From the NCBI GenBank assembly GCA_024741835.1, contig JAENRP010000017.1:171779-235778 (forward strand): a stretch of DNA of 64,000 nucleotides. The letters are read 5' to 3'. Position numbers and translations under genes: made by a program. This document shows positions 1-9,793 of this stretch, in pieces. This DNA comes from Diplocarpon mali (lineage: Eukaryota > Ascomycota > Leotiomycetes > Helotiales > Drepanopezizaceae). The notes beneath the pieces are model-generated. The model was not told where the DNA came from. It did not search any database and was given only the letters and a program-made list of their open reading frames with translations. Numbering within the stretch: the stretch's first letter is position 1; each line of letters opens with the position of its first letter.

Positions 1-926
1 GGGTGCGAGTCTCGAGTGAGGCGGAAGTGAGGTTGTGGAGGCGCCGAGCAGGCGGGAGTTGGGGTTCCAGGTCGAGTCGCCGAGCGAGGGGAGCTCGGTG
101 CGATGCGGCGTGGGGGGTTTGGGGGTGGGTGTTTCTGTCGGTGGTGCGGTATGCGTGGTGGGGTCTTCGAGGTGCGGTATGCGTGGGTGCGTGGTGGTTG
201 TGTTCTGCCCAGCTCCAGCTCGGGCGGTGGGCGGACCGAAGGGGGTTTTTTTTTCGGCTGAGGAGGATAAGCCCGACGGACCGGGGGGGGGGTGGATGGG
301 CAGCTGGCCCACCGACCGGGCGGACACGAGTTTCCGGCCGGCGGTCTCTCTGTTCTTTCTCCTGCGCCTCGTGGCGGGATGGGAACGTGTGTATGTGGTG
401 GGATGTTTGCTCGTGGCGGGCGGGGGGTTCGAGTGGTGGTGGTGGGATGTTTGCTTCTGGCGGGCGGGTCGAGTGGTGGTGTCCGCGACCGAGGCTGGAA
501 TCTCGAGGTCGAAATCGGGGGTCGGGGCCAGGTCGGCTGGGGCGGTGCGAAGTGAGAAGGGTGCGGGAGGAGAGAGGGAGGCGGCGCGAGGGCGCGAGGG
601 CGCGAGGGCGTGAGAGAGCACGAAACGCGAAGGGTGTAGATGGAGGTGGCGTGGAGAGCGAGAGAATTGTAGAAATACTTCTCGTGAAGCGCTGGACGCG
701 GGTGGGGGGCGCGCTAGACTCGACTAAGCCTCTGTCGGCTAATCAGACGCAGGCCGGCCCCTGCGTGAAGCGAAAGAAAAAGGCAATCGTTCAGTCAGGC
801 TTCCGACGCCCCCCACTCTCCCCCCACACCTCTCCGACCCTCTTCCGTGGTAGTCAGCAGAGGAGCCGAGGAGGCGATGCCATGTGACAGCAGGCCGAGG
901 CCATGCATCGCCCGACCGCTTCGGCG

Positions 927-985
927 CGAGGACGAGGACGAGGACGAAGACGAAGACGAGGATGAGCACGAGACGAAGACGAGGG
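927..985. repeat. GAGGAC/GAAGAC hexamer microsatellite
   Basis: Imperfect hexanucleotide repeat (GAGGAC, GAAGAC, GATGAG variants) in the GC-rich block. It gives artefactual acidic or basic runs in all frames. A similar CAGGAC run lies at about 1451-1484 and a CGACGG run at about 3298-3328. Confidence 0.85.
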
Positions 986-1529
986 CGAGAAACCCCTTCC
1001 CCCTGCCGAGGGAGTGCGTGCAGGTCCTCGCAGAGACGGCCCGTGACAGTTCACGAGGCCGGGCCGGTGCACGTGTCGGTTCCCGGGCGCGCGCAGGGGT
1101 GCATGCGGCAAGTTCCGGCACGGGCGATCGAGCCTCGAAACTCACGCGGAGGGTTGTCACGTGATGTTCCGCATCTCACCCACGTCGCCGGCGCCATGGC
1201 TGCTCTGGACGACCAGGCTGAGGGGAGCGGCGAATGGGGGGGCTTTCGTGGGGGGGGGAGGATTACACGTCCAAGGTGCTGTCCCTGGTTGCCGGCTGGA
1301 GAAAAGGCCCCCACAGGAAGGCCGGCCAGGGAGAGATTTAACCTTGCGGGCCCAGCCTGGGATCTGACACCAACCTGCTGCTTATTGAACCTAGCGACCA
1401 AGGGAAGTGGGAGCAGGTCAGGACCCCGCGGGCGAGACGAGGGCCGAGGCCAGGACCAGGACCAGGACCAGCACCAGGACCAGCATCGATTCGGGACCGC
1501 CTTTTTCTGCCCTCCCAGCACCACGTCGG

Positions 1530-1800
1530 ACGCACTGTTTGGTTTCATGATGTGCGGACTGAAAAGGATTGTATTCGGGTTTTGGATATAGATGATGATC
1601 AGAGAGAGAGAGAGAGGGAGAGAGGGAGAGAGGGAGAGAGGGAGAGAGGGAGAGAGGGAACTCAGTACTCGAGGACAGCCGATGCCAAGGCCGTCACGTG
1701 TCCTTGAGATTCACTTTCCTTTACTCTTGTCATATGCCTTGCATGTGACCCCGATTACAATATTCCTATATGACCCTGATCACTAATCCTATATAACCTT
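1530..1800 (+). repeat. Dispersed repeat, copy A (with GA microsatellite)
   Basis: This segment matches 4768-5050 in the same orientation. Shared landmarks in order are a TTGGTTTCA-like start, GAAAAGG, a GA-rich microsatellite (GGAGAGA units here), TCAGTACT, GCCAAGGCC, TCACGTGTCC and TGAGATTCACT, then the beginning of an AT-rich CACTATATTCC-type unit. Identity by eye is roughly 75-80% outside the microsatellite. Copy A runs on into a long minisatellite, whereas copy B has only a few such units. No coding capacity was recognised. Confidence 0.75.
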
Positions 1801-2130
1801 GATCACTCTATTCCGATATAGCCCCAATCAATATATTCCAATATATCACCTTGATTACTATATTCCCATATTCAAACCAGTCACTATATTCCTATATAAC
1901 CCGATCAATATATTCCTATATATGCCCCCGATCCCCATATTCCTACATATGCCCCCGATCCCTATATTCCTATATAGCCCCGATCACTATATTCCTGTAA
2001 ATAACCCAATCAATATATTCCTGTATATAACCCAATCAATATATTCCTGTATATAACCCAATCACTATATCCCTCTATAACCCAATCACTATATCCCTCT
2101 ATAACCCCAATCACTATATTCCTTCACGCA
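1740..2130. repeat. AT-rich minisatellite, ~20-25 bp units
   Basis: About 15 imperfect tandem copies of a unit of the type CCCAATCACTATATTCCTAT, varying in length and in the C/T positions. The array starts inside the end of dispersed repeat copy A and looks like an expansion of a motif that is present two or three times in copy B. It is an AT-rich island inside the GC-rich block. Confidence 0.85.
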
Positions 2131-3297
2131 CCTCTCCCTCTCCCTTCCCCCCGGCTGGATGGACACAGTGCCACGTCTGAAAGCAGCTCTCCCTTCTCCC
2201 TACGCCCAGTCCCTGGGGCGTCGCTCTGACGTCTCCCCAAAACCCGCGGCGCCTCTCTCCCTGGAGACTGGACTGCGTGCCGACATGCTCGAGTCGTCCC
2301 GCCCTCGTCCTCGCCGGGCCTGACGACGGGGCCGCGTTCGAGCTGCCGCCGGGGGAGCGCGGCGGGGCGACGGGACGACGCTGACACGGCTCCCAGAAAC
2401 CGGGATTGCAGGTCGCAGGTTGCAGGTTCGCGGCTGGGCCCTGGTCCTCCCCCACGGTCTTTTTATCCTTGTGCTCCATCTTCGTTCCTCCTTCTCCCCC
2501 CCACTCCCCCCCTTGCGGCGGTGGGCGAATGTGGACATCCCCGCGCCGGGTCATCGGTGATTGAGGGCAGAGGCCAGACCAGATGGATCCTGCCCACATG
2601 GGCGGGGGGGCCCACGGCAGACGAGGAAGAACGAAGAGGGGATCGAGTACGAGAACGGGGTGGGGGGGTTGTGGATATGCCGGTACGGAGAGGCACTGGA
2701 GCAGACAAGGCGTGGGTCTCGTCCAGAGGAGGTAGGCCGAGGCCAAGGCGGCAAAACGGCGCTGAAGGTTCGCAGGGGGGGGCGACGGCGTGGTGCTCGC
2801 GCTGGAGGTCGGCCAGTCGCCGCGCATTCGGCGTGGGATGTCTGCGGTGGTGGCGGCCCGGCGGCGTGGGATCGCGCTTCTGCGCCGGTGTCTCGAGCCC
2901 GTCGTGGTCGGCGCAAGCACATGGACATTGGTCGTCGCGCTGGCCGGCAGCGGGCGAAGGGGAAGGGGGTAGCAGGATGGCGGTGCAGGGCCGCGGCCGT
3001 CGCGGCCTGGGATATCCGGATCTCGTGCACGTGCGCCAGAGCGCCGAGTTCGAATGTGCACGTGCGACAGAGCCCCGAGTTCGATCGATGGGGGGGCACG
3101 CTGAGCCATCTCTCCCGCCGCCGCCGCCGCCTGTCCGCCCGGGCTTGGTAAGGTTAAGGTTAAATAGGGCGGCGAAGATCCAGGTCCGACTCCCGTGTAA
3201 GGCTTGAGCCGACCTGGGGGTGGGAGGGGGTTCGAGATGCGCCGATGCAGACCGCGGTGCCGTAGCTCCCCCGGGCCTGACGAGGCCACCCGCTGCT

Positions 3298-3328
<31 letters not shown>

Positions 3329-3448
3329 AACGTGGCGGCTCACAGACGCCCCGCGGCAAGGCGCCTACCGAGGGACTCCCCTCCCGTGTTGGCCGACTCT
3401 CTAGTCGGTCGTTTATTCCCCTCTCTGGTCCATTCGTTTCCTTTCTTC

Positions 3449-3538
3449 CCCTTGACTTCCCTTTGACTTCCCTTTGATTTCCCCTTGACTTCCCCTTGAC
3501 TTCTCTTTGACTTCTCTTTGACTTCCCCTTGACTTCCC
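3449..3538. repeat. Decamer tandem array (TTGACTTCCC type)
   Basis: Nine or ten head-to-tail copies of a 10-base unit, CTTGACTTCC with T/C variation at two positions. The strict decamer phase is kept through the array. No open frame of interest uses it. On the other strand the array gives lysine- and glutamate-rich nonsense. Confidence 0.85.
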
Positions 3539-3819
3539 CCTCCCTCTTATCCCGAGCCCGGTGGACCCCGCAGCCCCCAAATCTTCCCCCCCCCCCCAAG
3601 TCGCACCCCGGGATCAGATATGCCTTCAGGCCGTGATGGAAATTGCCAGCCCTGAGAGCCTCCGGCGCCAGGGTCCGAGGATGCGAGGCGTAGCAGTCGC
3701 CTGCCGGCCCCGGCTGGTTCGAGAGCCACCTGCTGCGCCCTGTCGACGAACTCCCATCCAAGGATTGGGGTCTACCGTGGGAGGGTCTGATTTATGTTGG
3801 AAGGTGGGATGTATATAGG

Positions 3820-3974
3820 TATAGGTATATGTGTGTGTATGTATGTGTATGTATGTGTATATGTATTTATATGTATGTATATATACGTATATATATATAC
3901 ATATATACATACACATATACGTATACGTACATATATATACATATCCATACATACATACATATACACACACACAT

Positions 3975-4011
<37 letters not shown>

Positions 4012-4013
4012 CA
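3820..4013. repeat. GT/TA/CA compound microsatellite
   Basis: Compound dinucleotide and tetranucleotide repeat: GTGTATGTAT, then TATATACA, then CATACATACA, ending in an uninterrupted CA run. The sequence is nearly self-complementary overall, because the GT-rich left half faces the CA-rich right half, so it can fold back on itself. Confidence 0.9.
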
Positions 4014-4767
4014 CCAGAAGAGTTCAAGAATGATACGCCATCAACAAATGCCTCGCCGCTTCTCATCAGCCAGGGACGACATCCGGCCTCGGTCTCGACA
4101 CCCAACGTGGAGACCCCGATGCAAGGCAAAAGGCGTTGCCGCGAGGTTGCCGTCCGCAGCGTCGGCCCGGTTTCGACCCCGTCCACGGACGGACAGAGTG
4201 CGGTGTGGGAGCCGGGCCGGCCGTCGGGAGCCGCGCGCGAGGCCGACGTGGGGGATCATGCACACGTATCTAGGTCGGTGGGCACGGGCGGCCGACGGCC
4301 CCGGCCCGCCCGGCCTTCTGGTCTCGGCTCTCTGTCTCGGCTCTCTGTCTCGGCTCGCCGTCTCGGCTCGCCGTCTCGGACCCGGAGAATCGCGCGCACG
4401 CCTCCCGCCAGACGCCGCCGTCCCCTACGGCCTCAGCCTCAGGCTCAGCCTCAGGCTCAAGCCTCGCGCCGCCGAACCGAAGCCCCTCCGCGCTCCCTAC
4501 TCCACGGAACCGCGGCCCTCACCGAGAGGTGCCATCGGCATCGGCATCGGCATCTGCGACTGCGTCCTCCATCCCAGAGCCCCGTCGGTTCGGGCTCGCC
4601 CAGCCAGAGCGGCACACGCACCGCTCCCGACCGGCGGAGCGTTGGTCTTTCCCGTGTTGTCAGCCGTTGTGAAGTGTTTTTACGGGATTTTAATTGCTTT
4701 AGGGTGCTGCGGATATCTAGGTTCCTTGATATACCTAGTACTATACGCCGACCATACCGACCAGAAC

Positions 4768-4846
4768 TACAATACCTATATTGGTTTCACGAGGGGCGTA
4801 CGGAAAAGGTATAGTTGTATTCTGATTATAATTGTAGATGGTCTAT

Positions 4847-4910
<64 letters not shown>

Positions 4911-5050
4911 TACTTAAGGGCAGCCTATGCCAAGGCCATCACGTGTCCCTGAGATTCACTCTCCTCTACTCGTATTACATAGCCTTATATGTGACCCTGA
5001 TCACTATATCCCTATATATGACCCAATCACTACGCTCCTACAACCTACGA
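4768..5050 (+). repeat. Dispersed repeat, copy B (with GA microsatellite)
   Basis: Second copy of the segment at 1530-1800, in the same orientation. It contains a pure GA dinucleotide run at about 4848-4904, followed by TCAGTACT, GCCAAGGCC, TCACGTGTCC, TGAGATTCACT and two or three CACTATATCCCTATA units. The GA run is pure here but interrupted by GG in copy A, which indicates independent repeat evolution after duplication. Confidence 0.75.
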
Positions 5051-5637
5051 TACCTTCCGTATACTCAGCCCAAGAGGGACCCCGAGACGCTGAGAACCTG
5101 GCAAGTCCGGGGGGGCGACGACGCACGCGGAGAGACGTGCGAAACGAGTAGCGGGGGGCGGGTCCCGCGCAAGACGCGCTGCTCGGTCTGCACTGCACGG
5201 CTACCTCTCCCTGACATATGGACGGCGAGGCATGGATCAGACGCACGAGAGCTGACGAGGACGGGGGGCAACGGGGAGAGAGCGCGGTCTCGGCTGGAGA
5301 CGAACGGATACTACCGACGCGGCTCCCTCCCGGCTCGCGGCGGGCCGCTTCGGTCGGCGGGAGGATGGGGCAGGGTCCGCGACGGGCGGTTGCGCCCGTC
5401 TTCGGAGGTGTGGCCAGGTGCCATCGCGTACAGAGAGACACGGCGGCAAGGGGGGACATCACGGCTAGGCATCGGAGGGCTGTAGAAGGGTCTCGTCATG
5501 CCTCACCACACGCTGCGCCGCTCGCAGGTACCGTCGATAGCAGGAGGAGCAGGTGAGGTGTTCAGATGGCTTCTTGGATGCTGCTCCAGCACTAACTCCT
5601 CGAGTCCCAGCACGGCGCAGTTATGCCCGGCGAGAGC

Positions 5638-7195
5638 TCAGTGCTCCGAGACGAAAACACCTGCCATGCCTTGGCCCTGCTTCTCGTCAGCGCTGCTCCC
5701 GGTCGAAGCACGACGGGCCGGGGGAGATGGCACGTACAGTCCCAACGCACATCGACGTGACCGCTATCCTCCTATCCTGTCGTCGCAGTTCCGAGAGCGC
5801 CGTGACGACTTGCCGCGTTCCAGTACATCCCAGGGGATGGCCGAGAGCACTGATGACTGTCAGCAGGCGGCCCGCGGCCCGGGCGGATTCCAGATGTCCA
5901 GGAGACGGCGGGAGAGGGTCGGCACTCACATGGCGCCTCCTCTCGGGTTGACTTTCGCCGGGTCCAGGCCGAGTCTCTCCACACAGTACACACCCTGCAC
6001 ACATCAGCGAGCCCGTCTTCCCCCCCAGAGAATCCCGACTCACCATGCTGGCAAACGCCTCGTTGATCTCAAAGACATCCACGTCGTCCTTCGCCAGCCC
6101 GACCTGGGCCAAGACCTTGGGAATGGCATACGCCGGCCCGATTCCCATGATCCTCGGCGCCAACCCCACAACGGTAGCCTGCACATACTTCCCCAGGATC
6201 CTAAGCCCCAGCTGGTGGGCTCGACTCCTCTTCATCAACAGCACAGCTGCCGCCCCGTCCGTGATCTGGCTCGCGTTCCCACCCGTCGTGTGGCTGGGCG
6301 ACCACTGCGGAAACGCAGCTCGGATCTTCCCCAGCGATGCCGCCGTCGTCCCCGCCCTGACGCCGTCGTCCGCGCTGACGATCTTCTCGCTCGTTGTTCC
6401 CGTCGTGGGGTCCGTGAAACTGGCCGTGACGGGCACAATCTCGTCTCTCGTCCAGCCTTCTCTCTGCGCCTTCTCAGCCTTCTGGAAACTGTGGGCCGCA
6501 AAGCGGTCCATCTGCTCTCGGCTGATGCCAAAATCACCGGCGACGTTCTCGCTCGTCTGTCCCATGGGCATCACGTTCTGACCGGCTATCTCGTGCCCCG
6601 TGATTTTCGTGCTGGCCCAGTCCGGAAAGCCACCGTCGGGGCACGTGCTCATGCTCTCGGCGCCGACAGCAAGGCCGATGTCAATGGAGCCCGAGATGAT
6701 CTGGTTCGAAATCTGCTGGATAGCAAGGAGGCCTGACGAGCAGAAGCGGTTGGCAACCGAGGCCGCCGCGGTAACGGGATATCCAGCAGCGAGAACGGCC
6801 GCGCGGATAATATAGCCTTGCGCTGGGGCGAGGACATTGCCCATGCAGATGTCCTCGATGAGTGATGGATCGACATTTGACTGCTCGCGGACGGTCTGGC
6901 AGAGTGAGCTACGGTGATGGGAGTGGAACGCGGGAACAAACAGTGAGAAGGGAGATCAGGAGGTCGTCGATCGGGGTATCTTTCAAACCGCCTTTCTTTG
7001 CTTTCGTGAGCGGTGTTCGTGCAGCGTATGTGATGACCTGGAACTCGTCATCGCCAATCCTCCAAGGGGCCAGTGCCGGAAACAAACAATATCGTCTGCA
7101 TTCTTCTGTAGCAGTCTGGCCCTTCCACGGCTCTCGGAAGACTCGGGGCTCAAGTGCCCGAGTACTGAATTGAGACGCTGCCCTGCCGAAGCCAT
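5638..7195 (-). CDS. POT1: Peroxisomal 3-ketoacyl-CoA thiolase
   Basis: This enzyme performs the last step of peroxisomal fatty-acid beta-oxidation, splitting 3-ketoacyl-CoA with CoA into acetyl-CoA and a shortened acyl-CoA. Six exons (7088..7195, 6942..7037, 6044..6895, 5930..5994, 5738..5849, 5638..5676) join in frame to 423 residues, the usual family length. The N-terminus carries a PTS2 peroxisomal signal at residues 7-15 (R-L-x5-H-L; RLNSVLGHL). The nucleophile is Cys120 in NRFCSSG, the catalytic histidine is His378 in ALGHPLG, and the acid/base cysteine is Cys408 in the C-terminal motif MCVGTGQG. The start was chosen because the PTS2 lies directly after it. The gene is divergent from the acyl-CoA synthetase at 7670, with 474 bp between the starts. 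The last exon codes for only 12 residues plus the stop and is easy to miss. Symbol is by family; yeast calls it POT1/FOX3. Confidence 0.93.
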
Positions 7196-7669
7196 TTGAC
7201 CGGTAAATATTGAAAAACTGAAAAGACTTTGCTGATGCCACCAAGACAGACTCGAGAGAAGTATTTGCGCTCGAGAGTCGGGGTGGAGGAAATCCCAAAT
7301 GTAGGATTCAATATCTGACTGAAGTTATGACTCGGCATAAATCCTCACCCCTAGCTGCCAAGCCCCTGGCCTGGGAATATGTCTCGCCTGTCCACACTAT
7401 AGACAGGGTGCCCCTCCACTCCCCGCCCCCAGATATCCATATCGGCAATGTTTTCGGTATGGCTGAAACCCAGATGAAGTAGGTTGTCAACGTAACCGGA
7501 TTGTCCGAGGTCTAATGTCACGTTGCCGAACCACGCTACCGTCGTTAGGAATCCGATCACTCGTCTTCTATCATTCTCTCTCTTCGAATTCGAAGACCCC
7601 TAGCTGACAGATTACACGCAAGGAAAAGACCGAGAAGACCAGAGAAAGGAGGTGAAAGAGAAGGCAAGT
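7196..7669. promoter_or_regulatory. Shared divergent promoter of thiolase and acyl-CoA synthetase
   Basis: The 474 bp between two divergent start codons must hold both promoters. CCGAGG at 7505-7510 is the complement of CCTCGG, the core known in Aspergillus as the binding site of the fatty-acid regulators FarA and FarB. Only one copy is present, and a six-base site can occur by chance in this length with a probability of roughly one in five, so the regulatory reading is an inference supported mainly by the function of both genes. Confidence 0.45.
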
Positions 7670-9793
7670 ATGGATCTCGGAACTGGTGCTGTCGCTTCCG
7701 CTGCTGCGGTGGCAGTAGGCGCTTATCTGAATGCGAAGCTGTCTGTAGGACTCGACTTGAAGAGCCTGCGCCATGATCGTCAATGGAGACAGCGACTGGG
7801 TGCAAAGATCGCAAGTTTGGGCGACACGTGCACGATATACGGCATCTTTGACGCTGTGGATCCGAACATTGAGGCGTTGTGGTTCGAAGGGAAGACATGG
7901 ACATACGGCGAGCTAAAACGAGGTATTAACAGTCTTCAGAACTTCTTTCGATGTGAATATATGTTCACACCATGTAGATGTTGCGAGACTTGCTGCGTTC
8001 TTGGAAGAACAGGGTATTCAGAAGAATGACTTTGTCGCCGTGTTTACGACCAATTCGCCTGAAATGGTCATCACCATTCTGGCACTGTCGAAACTCGGCG
8101 CTGTGGCCGGTCTGGTGAATACCAGTCTTCGAGGTTGTACAAATTCCTGCCGCTACCAAAACGAAAGGCTGATCTTCCAGATACGACCCTGAAGCATTGC
8201 TTGGATGTTGCCAACGCGACAACAATAATCTCGACCCCGGACCTGTCTCCGTTCCTGGCTGGATCAACTCGACACTTCGCACTGAGCCTTGGATCTTTCG
8301 ATAACGTACCTGAACCAACCGAATCAACGGTATTCCTCCTCAAGTCAGAAACCTTACCTACACCAACGGTCCTTTCCCCACCAGCAAAAGCGACACCGGC
8401 CGAGGTAGCATGCCTGATCTATACATCCGGCACCACGGGGAAACCTAAAGCATGCGCAATCCGCAATCACCAAATGTGCGTGACGGCTACCCCAACATCC
8501 CAAGACATGGATAACCCTAAGAAGTATTTTCCCATGCGGGTATATTCACCACTCCCATTGTTCCACGGAACAGCTCTCTTCACCGCGCTCTGCTACAGCC
8601 TCGGAACAAGTTCTACCATCTGCCTCGCACGGAAATTCTCCGCGTCTCGGTTCTGGAAAGACGTAACTGAGAGCCGAGCGACAAGAATTCTGTACGTGGG
8701 GGAGCTGTGTCGGTACTTGGTAAATTCTCCGCCCACTCCTTACGACAGAGGGCATCGGTGCATAGTTGCAACTGGCAATGGCTTGCGCGGCGAGATCTGG
8801 GACAAGTTCAAAGATCGATTTGGTGTGCCGGAGATCCGCGAGTTTTATCGCTCCACAGAAGGCCTTGCAAAGTTCGACAATGTAGATTCCGGGGCTTGGG
8901 GAGCCGGGAAGATAGGCTTTGCTGGTCCACTAAGGCGGTACCTGGAGACAGATACCCTCATTGTAAAAGTCGATCCTGAAACCGAGCAGCCGTACAGAGA
9001 TCCGAAGACTGGACTCTGTGTCCGAGCCAAGATTGGAGAGGCTGGAGAAGTGGTCGGTAGAGTAAAGAACCGAGCCCTCTTGGCCGAGTATTTGAATAAC
9101 CCGATTGCCACAAATGAGAAGCTCGTACACGATGTCGTCAAGAAAGGAGACTCGTGGCAGAAAATGGGAGACCTGCTTATCCATGAAGAGACGGGCTGGG
9201 TACGGTTCCATGATCGTATGGGCGACACCTTTAGATGGAAAGGTGAGAATGTGAGTGCCGGGGAAGTGCGAGACCATATTGCTCAGCTTGGAGGGGTACT
9301 GGATGCTGTGGTATATGGGGTGAAGCTGGCTGGGTAGGCAGTATTTCCGCACACTCTTTAAGGCCTACTGACAATCCCAGGTATGATGGAACAGCTGGAG
9401 CAGCAGCTATCACACTGGACTCCGGTGCGGATGAGCTGTTCATGAAGACTCTCTATACAGGGCTGAAGAAGACTGGACTTCCAGCCTACGCAATGCCACG
9501 CCTTGTGCGCATAACTCGAGAGTATGAATTCCCCGTCACGCTGAACTCCATATTCACCGGCCACTTGATGGATGGTTGAGTGCGAGCGAGAGGGGGAGAT
9601 GGACAGCTAACAACCGCCCAGAATCGAAGCAAACGCGACCTTCAAGAAAGCTAAGAACGACCTGATCAAAAAATCATGGAACGCAGCAGACTCGGGAAAT
9701 CAAGACAAGTTATACTGGCTCGACGGTCAGGAGTATAAGCCGCTGGATAAATTGAGTTGGGGTTCGATTGAGAGCGGGCGGGCGAAGTTGTGA
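7670..9793 (+). CDS. Peroxisomal fatty acyl-CoA synthetase, FAT1/FATP type
   Basis: Activates long or very long fatty acids to acyl-CoA with ATP, which feeds beta-oxidation. Five exons (7670..7922, 7978..8133, 8181..9333, 9381..9521, 9622..9793) join in frame to 624 residues, normal for the family. The AMP-binding signature YTSGTTGKPK begins at Tyr217. The FATP/very-long-chain synthetase motif DTFRWKGENV is at residues 485-494. The N-terminus has a short hydrophobic alanine-rich segment (residues ~3-20). The last three residues are AKL, a PTS1 peroxisomal signal, so the protein probably works in the peroxisome rather than as a plasma-membrane transporter. An in-frame GTG lies upstream at 7652; the ATG at 7670 is preferred. 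Divergent from the thiolase, which carries PTS2. Related enzymes also activate side chains in secondary metabolism, but nothing nearby suggests that here. Confidence 0.9.

Larger units (their letters stand above)
1..5600. other. GC-rich satellite-rich block without a supported gene
   Basis: This block is much richer in GC than the rest of the window and is packed with simple and tandem repeats: GAGGAC/GAAGAC runs, CAGGAC runs, GGAGAGA and GA runs, CGACGG runs, CA/TA/GT runs and two minisatellites. Long open frames occur on both strands, but they overlap one another in several frames, are built of Arg, Gly, Pro and Ser, and show no recognisable domain or plausible intron pattern, so I read them as products of base composition. 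The block ends just before the thiolase gene. It could be subtelomeric or another heterochromatic satellite region; the sequence does not decide this. No telomere repeat or rRNA was seen. Confidence 0.7.

Noticed and set aside
3..887. 294-codon plus-strand frame and its overlapping partners in the GC-rich block
   Set aside because: Arg/Gly/Trp/Ser-rich composition, several equally long overlapping frames and no domain; explained by GC-rich low-complexity sequence.
2114..3761. Minus-strand frames of 409 and 432 codons
   Set aside because: They overlap each other and long plus-strand frames, are full of Pro/Arg/Ser runs, and cross tandem repeats; no family signature.
3829..4917. 362-codon plus-strand frame with a Tyr/Ile/Thr-rich beginning
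   Set aside because: Its first part translates the GT/TA/CA microsatellite and its end translates the GA microsatellite.
7351..7560. 69-codon minus-strand frame in the beta-oxidation promoter
   Set aside because: No homology recognised and it lies within the shared promoter; probably chance.
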